A stretch of 64,000 bases of DNA, from positions 3,906,001 through 3,970,000 of the forward strand of contig NZ_CP075171.1 of assembly GCF_021379005.1 (NCBI RefSeq). The letters are read 5' to 3'. Shown here in pieces: positions 8,782 through 19,958 of the stretch (within the stretch, counting starts at the first letter, position 1; every line of letters begins with the position of its first letter). The translations under genes were made by a program, and so were the position numbers. Below the pieces are notes generated by a model, which worked only from the letters and a program-made list of their open reading frames with translations, did not search any database and was not told where the DNA came from. The stretch comes from Leptodesmis sichuanensis A121. Lineage in GTDB: Bacteria; Cyanobacteriota; Cyanobacteriia; Leptolyngbyales; Leptolyngbyaceae.

Positions 8782-9645
8782 CTACCTTCCACTCCGATGC
8801 AAGGCAAACAGCGCCTGCCTAATATCGGCATCCTGAATCAGGAAGGCGCGGAAAGTCCCTGTCGATCGGCTGGTGATGAAAGGAAAGGGATTTTGCATGG
8901 AGGTGCCAATGAAAATATCGATGTGATTGCCCTGAATCCCACTCCCGACGTCAGCAGCGAAGAAGAAGCCATCATGGATCACCCGATCGCCGGATGGCCA
9001 AGTAACGACTTTTCCCCGTGCCTCTGGAATGTAGATGACGGAACCAATGGGAATCCGGGTGCGATCGACGGCGATCGTCCGGTAAGGCACCAGACGATAC
9101 CCATCCGTCCCCTGACCATAGGAATTTTTGGCGAGAGCAAACCTGACCCGATTCACCCGCTCCAGCGTAGAACTGGAAAGACTACTGAAAAACAGGGAAC
9201 AGTCTGTCTGCGGCGTGTTTCCCCGACCTGCAAAGTTATAGACAGAGGTTCGGCCTCCGGGTTCCAGAATCTGTACCGTTCCTTGCAATGCTGCATGGCA
9301 CCAGTCCTTACGAGACAGCCGTGGCCCTAGCGGTTGTCCCCTGAGATCCAGTAGCGGCTGCCCATTGGCCACGGCTTGAGCGCGATGAATGGAATAGTAG
9401 GTAGCCCATAATGTCACAGGCGTGGCGCGACTCATTGCATTGAAACTGTTCACCTGGAGCCAGACATCCTGGTGGGGCAGGTTGAAAAGCTGTAACCGAC
9501 CTGACGTAAAGGGTACGGCAGCAGGATTCAGAAACAGGGAGGGAGGAACTGCGATCGCCATTAAACCAGCATTACTCGCAACCCAAATCCCGGTCATGTT
9601 TCCCAGCAGAATACCTCTAACCCGGAGTGCAACAGACAACGACAT
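8782..9645 (-). CDS. 3D-domain protein (MltA C-terminal-like)
   Basis: A 287-residue protein from ATG 9645 (TTG 9651 also possible). An N-terminal hydrophobic segment (about 10-40) suggests export. The C-terminal part (about 165-270) carries the 3D domain, a double-psi beta barrel: YRTIAVDRTRIPIGSVIYIP, then HDGFFFAADVGSGIQGNHID with its three aspartates. Such domains occur in lytic transglycosylases and Rpf-like cell-wall proteins, so peptidoglycan remodelling outside the membrane is likely. The N-terminal 120 residues are not recognised. Monocistronic. Confidence 0.8.
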   Translation of the reverse strand: MSLSVALRVRGILLGNMTGIWVASNAGLMAIAVPPSLFLNPAAVPFTSGRLQLFNLPHQDVWLQVNSFNAMSRATPVTLWATYYSIHRAQAVANGQPLLDLRGQPLGPRLSRKDWCHAALQGTVQILEPGGRTSVYNFAGRGNTPQTDCSLFFSSLSSSTLERVNRVRFALAKNSYGQGTDGYRLVPYRTIAVDRTRIPIGSVIYIPEARGKVVTWPSGDRVIHDGFFFAADVGSGIQGNHIDIFIGTSMQNPFPFITSRSTGTFRAFLIQDADIRQALFALHRSGR

Positions 9646-9755
9646 GGACAATGTTCAAAACAGGACTTGAACATTATCCATGCCTTTGCTGGAAATGGGG
9701 CAGGAAAGGGGGGAAGGGGTAGAGGAGGTGATGAGTAGAGGGGTAGAGGTGAGAA

Positions 9756-9831
9756 CTTAAACCTTGTCCAAGTCCAGAACCGGAGTTTCTCTGATCGGAA
9801 AACGACCGTTCTCTAGCTGGACTGGGTTTAA
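9756..9831. repeat. 76-bp palindromic repeat family B, copy 1
   Basis: A nested imperfect palindrome (AAACC-TT-GTCCA pairing with TGGAC-TG-GGTTT, and AGAACCGG facing CCGTTCTCT) that aligns without gaps to 63374-63449 at 65 of 76 positions by my count. Runs of CAACTCTTAACT-like repeats follow it. Non-coding. Confidence 0.75.
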
Positions 9832-9878
9832 AACCAAAACTTCTCACTCTCAACTCTTAACTCTTAACTTTCAACTCT

Positions 9879-12800
9879 TTACTCTCCTCCTCCAAACCCT
9901 CCTCCTCCCGGTGTTTCAATCACAAATACATCTCCGGCCTGCATAGCAACCTCCGCTTTGCCGCCCAAATTTTCCACACGGCCATCTGCCCGTTCTACCC
10001 GGTTGCGACCTGTTAGACCAGGACTGCCCCCCTGCAACCCGAAGGGGGCAACGAGGCGATGACCAGAGAGAATGGCAGCCGTCATCGGTTCCCGAAAGCG
10101 AAGTCGGCGAATCACCCCATTGCCACCGGGATAGGTGCCTGCTCCCCCGCTATCAGGACGAATCGAGAACGTTTCTAACAGGACGGGAAAGCGCCATTCC
10201 AAAACTTCTGGATCGGTGAGGCGGGAGTTGGTCATGTGAGTATGAACGGCATCTGTGCCAGCGAAGGTGGGGCCAGCGCCAGAACCGCCACAGATGGTTT
10301 CGTAATACTGGTAGCGCTGGTTGCCAAAGGTGAAGTTATTCATGGTGCCCTGGGACGCGGCCATTGCGCCTAATGCCCCATACAGCGCATCTGTCACTGT
10401 TTGAGAAGTTTCGACATTTCCGGCCACCACAGCGGCAGGTGGTTGGGGATTCAGCAGACAGCCTGCGGGAACATGGATGGTTAACGGCTTCAAACATCCC
10501 GCATTCAGGGGAATATCGTCGTTGACGAGGGTGCGGAAGACATACAGTACAGCCGCTTTGCAGACCGCTAAGGGAGCATTAAAGTTATTCGGCTGTTGCG
10601 GAGAGGTACCCGTAAAGTCAATGGTGGCGCTGCGAGTAGCGCGATCGATGGCAATTTGTACCTGAATCTGACAGCCATCATCCATCTGATAGGTGAAAGT
10701 GCCATCATGCAAGGCATCAATCACTCGCCGCACCGAGGCTTCTGCATTATCTTGAACGTGCTGCATATACGCTTGGACTGTTTCCAACCCAAAGTGCCGC
10801 ACCATCGCATGCAGTTCCTGAACCCCTTTCGCGTTAGCCGCCACCTGCGCTTTCAAATCGGCTAGGTTCTGCATCGGATTGCGAACGGGATAGGCACCGG
10901 AAGTCAGCAATTCCAATAATTCTGCTTCCCGAAACCGCCCTGCTTCGACAAGTTGAAAGTTGTCAATCAAAATCCCTTCCTGGTCAATGCTCACACTATT
11001 CGGTGGCATTGAACCGGGCGTAATTCCCCCAATGTCGGCATGATGACCACGGGAAGCGACATAGAAGAGGGGAGAATTATGAATTATGAATTTTGAATTT
11101 TGAATTGCTGCTTCATCTCCCCCATCTTCCCCATCTTGCTGCCCTCTGTCTTCTGACTTCTGCCTTTCCTCCGCAAAGACTGGTGTAATCACTGTGACAT
11201 CGGGTAAATGAGTGCCGCCGTTATACGGATTGTTTGACACATAGACATCACCCGGTTTGAGAGACGAACCGCGATCGCGAATCAGGGATTGCACACTTTC
11301 GCCCATCGACCCCAAGTGAACCGGGATATGAGGCGCATTTGCCACCAGTTGTCCTTGCGGATCAAAAATGGCGCAGGAAAAGTCTAATCGCTCCTTAATA
11401 TTGACGGAATAGCTGGTGTTTTGCAGGGTAAAGCCCATCTGCTCCGCGATCGCCATGAATAGGTGATTGAAGATTTCCAGCAAGACGGGGTCGGGAGTAG
11501 AATTTTGAATTATGAATTTTGAATTATGAATTTTGATTTGTCCCTGGTGTTCTAAAGACGAATGACGAATTCCTAATTCCTGATTCCTAATTCCTAATTC
11601 CTGATTGCCCAACTTCCTCAGCATCAAATGCCCTTTCTGCGTTAACTCCGCCTGCCATCTAGGTTCAATTACATTGGTGCCGGTAGCTTCCAGGACGATC
11701 GCGGGGCCAGGAATTACATCTCCGGGCAATAAATCGTCGCGCTGGAAGAGAGGCACGTCTTGCCAGGAGCCGGAGACATACATGGGACGGGTAGCGATCG
11801 CGGCCAAAGGTTGATGTCGTTGGTGCGTGATGTCTGGTTCATTCAGGTGGGCAGACAGACCCACGGCTTCCAGGGAAAGGGCTTCCACGACGATGGCTTT
11901 GTCGCTGGCAATGAAGCCATAGCGCTGAAAGTGAGCCTGCTCAAACCGCTGGGTCATAGTTGCTATGTTCCCAAAGTCTACGAGCAAAGCCGAGTCCGTG
12001 CCTTCGTAGCGAAGATGGGCTTTGGGCAAGGTTTCCACCTGGGCATCGGCATCTAGTTGGGGTTGTAGTTCGGCTCTGGCAATGGCCTCCAAATCGGCCA
12101 GGGTTTGCTGCAACTGGGGGAGCGCGGCCTCACTCAGGGGTGCTTCTACCGATCGCTCCCGAATCACACTTTGATTCGCCAGCCCCATGCCATAGGCCGA
12201 CAACACTCCGGCATACGGATGAATGAAGACCTGCCTCATGCCAAGGGAATTGGCGATCGCGCAGGCATGTTGTCCTCCGGCTCCCCCAAAGCAGCAGAGA
12301 GTGTATTCGGTAATGTCGTAGCCCCGTTGCACAGAGATTTTTTTGATGGCATTCGCCATTTTTTCCACTGCGATCGCCAGAAAGCCTTCAGCTACCTGTT
12401 CTGGCGATCGTCCATCTCCCGTGCTAGCTCGAATCTCCTCTGCCAATTGCGTGAATTTCTGGCGTACAATCTCTGCATCCAAGGGCAAATTGCCCTCTAA
12501 CCCAAATACCTGGGGAAAAAATTCCGGGTGAATCCGGCCCAACATCACATTGCAATCCGTCACTGCCAGTGGCCCACCGCGACGGTAGCAGGCTGGCCCC
12601 GGATTGGCTCCAGCCGATTCTGGCCCCACCCGATAGCGGGAACCATCGAAAAACAAAATCGACCCGCCGCCTGCTGCTACCGTATGAATCGACATCATCG
12701 GTGCTCGCAGTCTCACCCCGGCCACTTCTGTCTCAAAAGCTCGTTCATACTCCCCGGCATAATGGGCTACGTCTGTAGAAGTTCCCCCCATATCAAAGCT

Positions 12801-13664
12801 GATCACTTTCTCTAACCCCGCCATCTGACTGGTCTGCACCGCACCCACAATGCCCCCTGCTGGCCCCGACAGAATGCTGTCCTTGCCCTGAAACGCCTGG
12901 GCATCAGCGAGGCCACCGTTAGATTGCATGAAGAGCAGACGGGGTTGTCCCCCCAACTCTCCTGCTACCTGATTCACATACCGCCGCAAGATGGGAGACA
13001 GGTAGGCATCAACGACGGTAGTATCGCCACGACTCACCAGCTTCATCAGGGGACTGACTTCGTGGGAGACGGAGACCTGGGGAAAGCCGATCGCACGGGC
13101 AATCTCTGCAACTTGCTGTTCATGCTGGGGATAGCGGTAGCCATGTAACAAGGCGATCGCACAGGAGCGAATCCCCTTGTCGTAAGCGGCTTGTAAGAGA
13201 GTGCTTAACCGGGCTGTCTCGGCTGCCGTAATCGGAATCAGTTCTTCTCCCTGAGCGGTATAGCGTTCGTTGACTTCAATCACCTGCTCATACAACATCT
13301 CTGGCAGCACAATCTGACGGGCAAAAATGTTGGGGCGGTTTTGGTACCCAATGCGCAACACATCCCGAAATCCCTGAGTGGTGACAAACAGAGTGCGATC
13401 GCCTTTGCGCTCCAACAGAGCATTGGTGGCCACTGTTGTCCCCATTTTGACGGCAGCAATCTGGTCAGCCGGGATGGGAGCGTCTCCAGACAGGCCCAAA
13501 AGTTCCCGAATGCCCTGAATTGCTGCATCTTTGTAACGTTCGGGATTCTCGGAAAGGAGTTTGTGAACGGTCAGGCTGCCGTCGGGTTTGCGAGCCACAA
13601 TATCGGTGAAGGTGCCACCGCGATCGATCCAAAATTGCCAGCGTTGCGAGGTTTTGGGTGCCAT
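9879..13664 (-). CDS. Fused 5-oxoprolinase / hydantoinase HyuA-HyuB
   Basis: A 1261-residue ATP-dependent amidohydrolase of the 5-oxoprolinase family, which opens 5-oxoproline to glutamate in the cytosol. The N-terminal HyuA half (1-680) has [11 protein letters not shown] (14-24), [13 protein letters not shown] and [18 protein letters not shown]. The C-terminal HyuB half (about 735-1261) has [34 protein letters not shown] and [10 protein letters not shown] at the end. Two low-complexity insertions are encoded by dispersed repeats: residues about 690-725 in the inter-domain linker ([14 protein letters not shown], then [10 protein letters not shown]) and about 830-863 in HyuB ([13 protein letters not shown]). 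Both stay in frame. It is divergent from a LysR gene that may control it. Confidence 0.9.
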   Translation of the reverse strand: MAPKTSQRWQFWIDRGGTFTDIVARKPDGSLTVHKLLSENPERYKDAAIQGIRELLGLSGDAPIPADQIAAVKMGTTVATNALLERKGDRTLFVTTQGFRDVLRIGYQNRPNIFARQIVLPEMLYEQVIEVNERYTAQGEELIPITAAETARLSTLLQAAYDKGIRSCAIALLHGYRYPQHEQQVAEIARAIGFPQVSVSHEVSPLMKLVSRGDTTVVDAYLSPILRRYVNQVAGELGGQPRLLFMQSNGGLADAQAFQGKDSILSGPAGGIVGAVQTSQMAGLEKVISFDMGGTSTDVAHYAGEYERAFETEVAGVRLRAPMMSIHTVAAGGGSILFFDGSRYRVGPESAGANPGPACYRRGGPLAVTDCNVMLGRIHPEFFPQVFGLEGNLPLDAEIVRQKFTQLAEEIRASTGDGRSPEQVAEGFLAIAVEKMANAIKKISVQRGYDITEYTLCCFGGAGGQHACAIANSLGMRQVFIHPYAGVLSAYGMGLANQSVIRERSVEAPLSEAALPQLQQTLADLEAIARAELQPQLDADAQVETLPKAHLRYEGTDSALLVDFGNIATMTQRFEQAHFQRYGFIASDKAIVVEALSLEAVGLSAHLNEPDITHQRHQPLAAIATRPMYVSGSWQDVPLFQRDDLLPGDVIPGPAIVLEATGTNVIEPRWQAELTQKGHLMLRKLGNQELGIRNQELGIRHSSLEHQGQIKIHNSKFIIQNSTPDPVLLEIFNHLFMAIAEQMGFTLQNTSYSVNIKERLDFSCAIFDPQGQLVANAPHIPVHLGSMGESVQSLIRDRGSSLKPGDVYVSNNPYNGGTHLPDVTVITPVFAEERQKSEDRGQQDGEDGGDEAAIQNSKFIIHNSPLFYVASRGHHADIGGITPGSMPPNSVSIDQEGILIDNFQLVEAGRFREAELLELLTSGAYPVRNPMQNLADLKAQVAANAKGVQELHAMVRHFGLETVQAYMQHVQDNAEASVRRVIDALHDGTFTYQMDDGCQIQVQIAIDRATRSATIDFTGTSPQQPNNFNAPLAVCKAAVLYVFRTLVNDDIPLNAGCLKPLTIHVPAGCLLNPQPPAAVVAGNVETSQTVTDALYGALGAMAASQGTMNNFTFGNQRYQYYETICGGSGAGPTFAGTDAVHTHMTNSRLTDPEVLEWRFPVLLETFSIRPDSGGAGTYPGGNGVIRRLRFREPMTAAILSGHRLVAPFGLQGGSPGLTGRNRVERADGRVENLGGKAEVAMQAGDVFVIETPGGGGFGGGE

Positions 13665-13713
13665 GATGGATTACCTATGAGGGTGCTATCAGGATAAGAA
13701 AACGAAGCTATAC

Positions 13714-13743
13714 TTTCAATCGTGATTTATTTCAATCGAAATA
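13714..13743. promoter_or_regulatory. Candidate LysR operator
   Basis: Between the divergent oxoprolinase and LysR genes lies a perfect inverted repeat TATTTC-AATC-GAAATA (13728-13743). The 9-mer TTTCAATCG also occurs twice as a direct repeat (13714-13722, 13730-13738). Position and shape fit a LysR-type binding site, although a strict T-N11-A core is not obvious. Function is inferred. Confidence 0.5.
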
Positions 13744-13760
13744 TCAGCAGCGATATAGTG

Positions 13761-14705
13761 ATGGATTGGCAGCGACTCAGCACCCTGGAATTAAGACAGA
13801 TTTGTTATTTTCTGGCGGTTGTGGAAGCCGAAAATAACTTCAGCCGTGCTGCCGATCGCTTGCACATTGAGCAACCCCCTTTGAGTCAACGGGTGCGATC
13901 GCTGGAAAAAGCCTTGCAGGTGCGACTGTTCGATCGCCGCTATCGCCCTTTGCAATTGACGGCAGCCGGAAAAGTATTTTGGGCTGAGGCGCAACTGGCC
14001 TTAAGGCATCTGGAACGGGGGATCACTGAAGCTAAACGGGCTAATCAGGGAGAGTTGGGCCAATTAACCATTGGCATCAGCAGTGCCGTTTCTAACAGTG
14101 TTCTACCGGATATTCTGCGAACCTTTCGCCAGCAGTACCCGGATGTAGAACTGGAACTGCGAGAACTGACGATGGAGCAGCAACTGCAAGAATTACGCGA
14201 TCGCCAACTGGATGTTGGATTTGAACATATTCCCGCTCCCTACAACCAGGATCCCCAGTTTCAACTCCTGCCTCTGTTTCAGGAAGAATTGGTCGTCGCC
14301 CTGCCAGAAGCTCATCCCCTCACGGCTCAAGCCTCAATTTCCCTGGCAGCACTGGCTCAAGAATCTCTGTTGTTGCCCTCTCTTAAAGCATTTCCCTTTT
14401 ATCAGGAAGTACTGCAACAGTTTCAGCAGGCGGGCTTAACTCCCAATGTGCTGCAAAATGCCAAAGCCACCTGGCTGCTCACCCTCCTCAGTCTGGTAGC
14501 GGCAGGAGTGGGGGTAGCGATTTTACCCAGTAGTAATGTGCAAAATATTCAGCGCACCGGGGTTGTCTATCGAGCGATCGCAGACCTGACGCTGACTCGT
14601 CAACTGTCTGCCATCTGGCGATCTGACCATGTATCCCCGGTGTTACAAGCGTTTTTGAAAATTCTGCAGACCTTTAAACTGCCCAGGGATGAGAAGCTTG
14701 ACTGA
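13761..14705 (+). CDS. LysR-family transcriptional regulator
   Basis: A 314-residue LTTR from ATG 13761; an upstream in-frame start at 13722 would run through the operator-like repeat and add an untypical leader. The winged HTH spans about residues 5-65 (LRQICYFLAVVEAENNFSRAADRL, then QPPLSQRVRSLEKALQVRLFDR). The effector domain (90-300) contains LTIGISSAVSN and the C-terminal VAAGVGVAILPSS loop. The inducer is unknown. Divergent from the oxoprolinase gene with 96 bases between, the classic layout for a LysR regulator and its target. Confidence 0.88.
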   Translation: MDWQRLSTLELRQICYFLAVVEAENNFSRAADRLHIEQPPLSQRVRSLEKALQVRLFDRRYRPLQLTAAGKVFWAEAQLALRHLERGITEAKRANQGELGQLTIGISSAVSNSVLPDILRTFRQQYPDVELELRELTMEQQLQELRDRQLDVGFEHIPAPYNQDPQFQLLPLFQEELVVALPEAHPLTAQASISLAALAQESLLLPSLKAFPFYQEVLQQFQQAGLTPNVLQNAKATWLLTLLSLVAAGVGVAILPSSNVQNIQRTGVVYRAIADLTLTRQLSAIWRSDHVSPVLQAFLKILQTFKLPRDEKLD

Positions 14706-14886
14706 GTTGCGTCGCTTACCCGAAATTTGCCGATTTAAAACGAAAATTTTTGTAAAAAACTATCACTTGTTGCCTATATCTAGTATCCTTATGCCTTTAA
14801 GACTGGATCATGTTCCGGCCTAAGCACTAAATATAGATTGACCAACCCCCCTTAGACCAGCGGTAAGATTCCGTGGAGTGGAAGTT

Positions 14887-17490
14887 ATGGAAGAGTGGAA
14901 GTTTCTCCTGCAAAAAGATGGCGATCGCTCCTGGCTACCGCTGGATGCCCCGGATGCAGAAATTTTAGAAGGACGGTACCGTCTGGTGGCGCGTTCCTCC
15001 CAGGTTAACACCGATATCGGAATTCGCATCTGTCATTTAGCGACGGCAGAAGATCCCCCCAAGCGCCGCATCCAGAAACGCTCTAGCCGCACCAATGGCA
15101 ATGGCTTAATGGTGGTGATTCCCTTCACCTACCTGAAGGCGGGACTCTGGGAAATTTCCTGTTTTTCCACCGATCCCATGTCTGACCTGATGGGGGATAC
15201 GCTACACCATACGATTTGTTTAAGTGTGACAGCACCCGTTGCCGAAGGGGATCCAGATGACTGGGCTATGCCTTCTGCAACGGAGCATTCAGAGCTTCCA
15301 ACTTCAGCAGAATCTCCCATTGAGGCACCCATTGAGGCACCCATTGAGGCCATAGAGGAAGCCTCCCCTGAACCCGCCGCCCTTCCAGGGGCCGAAGTGG
15401 CCCAATCTATGGACCTGTCCATGGAGCGGTTGCGGGCTATGACCGATCAGTTATCGCATCAGGTGGTTGACGAGGCGTTTCGGGAGTTTCATTGGGAATC
15501 TGGAGCCACCACAGGTGCGATCGCCAGCCCCACATCTGAGCCACTGTCTGCCCCACCTGCCATATCTGACTCAGGAAACAGTTCGTCTGCTGAACTGGAA
15601 GAGGCTGTGCCGGCGCTGAATGTTTCGACCCTCCGGTTGCAACTCGATCGGACGGCGCTAACTGCGAGTCGAGGGCAGGTCTTCACCCTGGCCGGGCAGA
15701 TTGTAGTAGACGACCTGGCCCAACTGGAGACGGAAATCCCCGCTCACTGGTTACGAACTCCTACTTCGGGCGAGGATGTCTTGTCCCCAACGACCTCAGA
15801 AATTGGTTCTTCGCCTTCCTTAGAGGGGGTTGTTGCCAGAGAACTGCATCTGTGTTTGCGAGATCCACAAAGCTCAACCATTCTGATACGGGAGCAGCAA
15901 GCCTTTCCCAGTGGTACACCGCCCCTGAACTTCAGATTTTCCGTATCCCTACCCCATACCCTGGCCACCTTCTTGCTACTCGGAGAAGTTGTTTTATATG
16001 GCTCTCAGCCGGATCAGGATGAGACATTGATCGCGCTGCAGGTGATGCCCTTTACGGTCACGGTCGATCCAGAGAATTTGGTTGAAGAATTGAAAAAAGT
16101 GAATGCAGCGCTGGATCAGGCCATGCTGGAAGATGGCTCTCGCGGAGCCGAGTTGGCAGATTTAGCGGTGCAATTTTCCCTGAAATTGCGGCAGGAGAAA
16201 CTGAAATCTCCCCTGGATCTTTCCTTTCTCAATCTGACCACCCTTGCCTCTATCCCAGAGGAACAGCCTCCAGTGCAGCCAGCCAGCCAACCTGTTCAGG
16301 CAGGAACCTCGCAGGCCACGGTTCGCCCTTTTATTCCTGGCAATGCTGCGCCAGCCGCTGTGAAGCAAATCTTGCCGCCCCAACTTTATCCTGCTCCTGA
16401 GCGATCGACCGGCAAAAAACATCTGGAGCTACCTGTTTTTGACCGTTCCCCTACTGAGGTGCCGGCGGCCTTTCCCCAGAGGGATGCCTCACTTGAGGAT
16501 TTGTTTTCCTCAGCAGTAGCCGCACCCGTTGAAGAGGAGTTAGTGCTTCAGGGGACGAGTTTACAAGAGTCCAGTCAGAATGTTGCCCTGGAACCAACCA
16601 CTCTGGAGCAACCCCCTCTGGACGCCGCAGAATCTCCAGAGACGGCTGACCTGGACAGTCCGGCGATCGCCTCTGAAGCCAAGACACCCGAAGCCAACGA
16701 ACCCCAGTCTTGCCCTCCTGCATCGAGGGAATCGGCTGTCCAGCCTGGAACCTACCCAGAACTGTCCCGCGCTCTACCCTTATCCCCTCCGGATGAGGAT
16801 GCCGCCTCGCCGATCCGCTTAGAATTTCAATCCTTAAAGTTACAGGAGCGGTTTTTGCATCGCCTAAACCAGTTAGCAGAGGATGCCGCTCTTACAGCTT
16901 CGCTCAAACGATCCTTGGCCCATGCCTCTACAGGCAGCACTGTGGTGCTGGAGGAAAGCCGAGTCGCAGCTTCGTCTCCTGTGTTCCTGGAAACTGGGGC
17001 AATGGCAAAAGAAATTGTGGTGGAAGATGATTTGTCCTGGCGAGATGAAGTTCCTCGATCGCCTCGTCGCCGCCTAAACCTCAACTCTGAGGTACCTCAG
17101 AACCAATGGCTGGTCTTGCCGGAAGACACCCCAGTACCAACTCCCGTGGTGGAAATTTTGACCGACAAAATTATCGCAGATTCCCCCATTCACCTGCGGG
17201 TCAAACTGCCCGATATTGCGCCCCGGATTGCCGTCAAGTTATGGGTGAGCGATCGCCAGACCCGCACCCTGTTGGATGGCCCTCGCTGGCTGATGGACTT
17301 TTCTCCCAATGGCTTTGATCAGCTAGAAACCAGTCTGGAAATTATCGCTCCTCAGGGTACTTTGGATATTCGGATCGAAGCGATTTCAGTGGAAATGCAG
17401 ACCCAACGCGAGAGCCAGAAGATGGCGTTAGAGCGATCGGTCACTCCATCTGGCCTGCCTGACCTGTGGGACGATGACCTGGGATTTTAA
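14887..17490 (+). CDS. Large cyanobacterial protein of unknown function
   Basis: An 867-residue soluble protein, ATG 14887 with GGAG eight bases before it. The first 110 residues form a compact domain (MEEWKFLLQKDGDRSW, GRYRLVARSS, KAGLWEISCFS). Two further beta-rich Ig-like segments are seen around 240-400 (LRLQLDRTALTASRGQ, LHLCLRDPQSSTILIREQQ) and near the C-terminus (about 745-850: IADSPIHLRVKLPDIAPRIAVKLWVSDRQTRTLLDGPRW). They are joined by long acidic Pro/Glu/Ala/Ser linkers, one with a tandem PIEA repeat (about 145-155). Domain order suggests a multi-domain scaffold. I do not recognise a named family. Monocistronic and followed by a repeat hairpin. Confidence 0.75.
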   Translation: MEEWKFLLQKDGDRSWLPLDAPDAEILEGRYRLVARSSQVNTDIGIRICHLATAEDPPKRRIQKRSSRTNGNGLMVVIPFTYLKAGLWEISCFSTDPMSDLMGDTLHHTICLSVTAPVAEGDPDDWAMPSATEHSELPTSAESPIEAPIEAPIEAIEEASPEPAALPGAEVAQSMDLSMERLRAMTDQLSHQVVDEAFREFHWESGATTGAIASPTSEPLSAPPAISDSGNSSSAELEEAVPALNVSTLRLQLDRTALTASRGQVFTLAGQIVVDDLAQLETEIPAHWLRTPTSGEDVLSPTTSEIGSSPSLEGVVARELHLCLRDPQSSTILIREQQAFPSGTPPLNFRFSVSLPHTLATFLLLGEVVLYGSQPDQDETLIALQVMPFTVTVDPENLVEELKKVNAALDQAMLEDGSRGAELADLAVQFSLKLRQEKLKSPLDLSFLNLTTLASIPEEQPPVQPASQPVQAGTSQATVRPFIPGNAAPAAVKQILPPQLYPAPERSTGKKHLELPVFDRSPTEVPAAFPQRDASLEDLFSSAVAAPVEEELVLQGTSLQESSQNVALEPTTLEQPPLDAAESPETADLDSPAIASEAKTPEANEPQSCPPASRESAVQPGTYPELSRALPLSPPDEDAASPIRLEFQSLKLQERFLHRLNQLAEDAALTASLKRSLAHASTGSTVVLEESRVAASSPVFLETGAMAKEIVVEDDLSWRDEVPRSPRRRLNLNSEVPQNQWLVLPEDTPVPTPVVEILTDKIIADSPIHLRVKLPDIAPRIAVKLWVSDRQTRTLLDGPRWLMDFSPNGFDQLETSLEIIAPQGTLDIRIEAISVEMQTQRESQKMALERSVTPSGLPDLWDDDLGF

Positions 17491-17493
17491 GCA

Positions 17494-17522
17494 GTAGAGA
17501 CGTTCCGCCGGAACGTCTCTAC
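17494..17522. repeat. 29-nt perfect hairpin, repeat family C, copy 1
   Basis: A 13-bp perfect stem (arms GTAGAGACGTTCC and GGAACGTCTCTAC) around a 3-base loop, four bases after the stop of the preceding gene. A degenerate copy of the same length is at 57917-57945 (25 of 29 identical). Such hairpins are common between cyanobacterial genes; it may help end or stabilise the transcript. Confidence 0.8.
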
Positions 17523-17581
17523 AAAATCAATTTGATATTGATACAGACACAGAGGCCAATTCAATTCTCAGAAGCCTAAAG

Positions 17582-18220
17582 TTAGCCAGGAGTTGAGGGA
17601 ACCTCCGTGGGAGCATGAGCCATCTTGCCATTTTTGGCATTGGTATGACCATTGCCATTCCGGGGTTGGATCACGCCATAGCCCCCGTGGTTCCGTTCAT
17701 ACACAACGTTGATTTCCCCGGTTTCAGCATTGCGGAACACATAGAAGTCATGATCGACCAATTCCAGATGTTCCAGGGCTTCCTGCACTGACATTGGGGG
17801 CATGGCAAAGTACTTGGTGCGAACAACCTGAGCCGGTAACTCTGGGGCGCGATCTTGCAACAGATCCGTAACAACAGGTTGATCACTAAGAGCTTCAGCC
17901 GTTTTTGTGGGAGCGTGTTTAGCAGCCCGTTTTTCCTTGTACTTGCGCAGTTGGCGAGAAATCTTATCTGCAACTAGATCAATACTGGCGTATAGGTTCT
18001 CGCTACCTTCCTCGGCTCGAACAACAGCACCATTTAAATACATCGTCACTTCGGCAATTTGTCGGGAGTTCACGCGGGGGTTCCGGGCGACGGACAGATG
18101 CACATCAACTTCTGTAATCAGGTTTTGAAAGTGGCTCACCGCCTTCTCAATTTTTTGATTGACATATTCACGAATTGCATCGGTAATTTCAATATTTTTG
18201 CCCTGAATTACAAGCTTCAT
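17582..18220 (-). CDS. hpf: Ribosome hibernation promoting factor, long form (LrtA)
   Basis: A 212-residue long-form HPF, called LrtA (light-repressed transcript) in cyanobacteria; it dimerises 70S ribosomes into inactive 100S particles. The N-terminal HPF domain (1-100: [53 protein letters not shown]) is followed by a charged linker and the C-terminal dimerisation domain (about 140-195: [40 protein letters not shown]). ATG 18220 has a strong GGGGAGG site; an upstream start at 18277 is not needed. The 274-base gap upstream is shared with divergent lipB and may hold the long leader known for lrtA. Confidence 0.93.
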   Translation of the reverse strand: MKLVIQGKNIEITDAIREYVNQKIEKAVSHFQNLITEVDVHLSVARNPRVNSRQIAEVTMYLNGAVVRAEEGSENLYASIDLVADKISRQLRKYKEKRAAKHAPTKTAEALSDQPVVTDLLQDRAPELPAQVVRTKYFAMPPMSVQEALEHLELVDHDFYVFRNAETGEINVVYERNHGGYGVIQPRNGNGHTNAKNGKMAHAPTEVPSTPG

Positions 18221-18494
18221 GGAGCTTCCTCCCCTAAAAACGGGTTTAACTTTACCCTCATCGGGTCTTAACTTCACCCTAGCACTTTGTATTGTGACAA
18301 ACAGACCCCTTTAAAATGTTTTGCATGGCTTGATAATTCTTGATTTGAGAAAGGGCAAATTCAGCCAAATTTCCGTCTGATCCCCCTTGATTCTTCGGGC
18401 GTTTTGCAGGATCTTAGATAGTTGGGGCTAAACTTACTCTAGAAAAATTGATGATTCAGCAATTGCTCATTCTTTTTCGCTGCATATTCTTGAA

Positions 18495-19196
18495 ATGAGT
18501 GATTTTGCCAATTTGTCTGCGAAAGATTTTAATCCTTTCTTAAGCTTTTCAGGGCATCGTTGTTGCCAGGTATTCCACTTTGGAGTCGTCCCTTATCAAG
18601 AAGCGTTAGCATGGCAGCGATCGCGCGTCGCAAAATGCAAACTCGATCCCGCATTAGAAGATACGTTGTTGTTATTGGAACACCCGCCGGTCTACACCTT
18701 GGGCCAGGGTTCCGATACTCGGTTTCTCAAGTTTGATCCAGCGTGCTCGCCAGTAGAAGTCGTGCGAATTGAGCGGGGTGGCGAAGTCACTTACCATTGT
18801 CCCGGTCAACTGGTGGGCTATCCCATCTTAAACCTGGCCTACTATCAGAAAGACCTGCACTGGTATCTGCGCCAGCTAGAGGAAGTGATCATTCGCGTTT
18901 TGGCAGAGTATCACCTGCAGGGATCTCGCATTCCAGGCTTAACCGGAGTCTGGGTAGAGGGGTATAAGGTGGCTGCGATCGGCATTAAGGTCAGCCGTTG
19001 GATTACCATGCACGGATTCGCTCTCAATGTCTGCCCGGACTTGAGTGGCTTTCAAGCGATCGTGCCCTGCGGGATTAGCGATCGCCCCGTTGGTAGCCTG
19101 GAACAGTTTGTTCCGGGAATTCAGATGAGCCAGGTGCGGCAACAGGTGGCGATCGCGTTTGCAGATGTATTTCAGGTGCAGTTGATTGAAGCGTAA
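18495..19196 (+). CDS. lipB: Octanoyl-[ACP]:protein N-octanoyltransferase
   Basis: Transfers octanoyl from acyl carrier protein to lipoate-dependent enzymes, the first step of lipoate attachment. The 233-residue protein shows [14 protein letters not shown] (61-74), [17 protein letters not shown] (94-110), the conserved Lys158 in GYKVAAIG and the catalytic Cys192 in VPCGI. The N-terminus is about 20 residues longer than usual, so translation might start further in, but no better start is evident. No lipA in the window. Confidence 0.93.
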   Translation: MSDFANLSAKDFNPFLSFSGHRCCQVFHFGVVPYQEALAWQRSRVAKCKLDPALEDTLLLLEHPPVYTLGQGSDTRFLKFDPACSPVEVVRIERGGEVTYHCPGQLVGYPILNLAYYQKDLHWYLRQLEEVIIRVLAEYHLQGSRIPGLTGVWVEGYKVAAIGIKVSRWITMHGFALNVCPDLSGFQAIVPCGISDRPVGSLEQFVPGIQMSQVRQQVAIAFADVFQVQLIEA

Positions 19197-19355
19197 AACA
19201 GAAGAGGCGCAATTAATCACGTCTGTACACAGTTTTGAAGGGCAATTATGGAAAATAATAATAGAATTAATTTGAGTAGTACCTATGTACGATAGAATTG
19301 CTCTAGACAAGGCGCTGTAGGTAGATCTTCTAGCTTCACCGCTAGGCGAATTCAG

Positions 19356-19760
19356 TTAGTCTTCCGTCTTGGGTAGTAATTCCAATACATAGTCTACAAA
19401 GGCTTGGTGATCCACCACGGGTTTGGAGATGTAGCCATCTGCGCCGCTCTGCTTCAGGAAGTTCTCGCGATCGCCTTCCATCGCGTGGGCCGTGACCAGA
19501 ATAATAGGCAAATCAGCGGTATTCGGGTCACTTTTCAAGATCTGCGTGATCTTAATGCCATCCACAGACTTGCCCTGGTACATACTGCGGGAGAGGGAAA
19601 CATCCATCAAAATAATGTCCGCTCCCCGTTCCTGAGCAATCTGCATCACTTCATCTACGTTTTCTGTATGTTGAACCGCCAATCCACCCCGTTTTGTCAA
19701 TATCTTGGAAAATACCCGTGCATTAATCAGATCATCTTCCACAATCAGTACTGTCTTCAT
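19356..19760 (-). CDS. Single-domain response regulator (CheY/DivK-like)
   Basis: A 134-residue stand-alone receiver from ATG 19760 (AGGA eight bases before). The acidic pair is Asp9-Asp10, the phosphorylation site is Asp53 (IILMDVSLSR), with Thr90 and Lys113 (YISKP) in place, so it should be phosphorylated normally. There is no output domain and no kinase next door. The sequence is of the DivK/CheY type used in phosphorelays, cell polarity or motility; the partner is unknown. Confidence 0.88.
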   Translation of the reverse strand: MKTVLIVEDDLINARVFSKILTKRGGLAVQHTENVDEVMQIAQERGADIILMDVSLSRSMYQGKSVDGIKITQILKSDPNTADLPIILVTAHAMEGDRENFLKQSGADGYISKPVVDHQAFVDYVLELLPKTED

Positions 19761-19958
19761 AAACCATTCCTGCAATCAACGTGGTGTAGTCCTAATTTAA
19801 CCCTACAGATAAACCAGTGCAAAAGTGGTGTTATAGCGATGAAATGCCCATAATGACAGCGGTGAAGATGCGATAGTAGGTGAAAATTGCCAGTATGGTA
19901 GAAGTCGTCCGTTTGCGATCGAATTGCGCTCTGAGGAACTCAGCAGGTAAAAAGGCTC

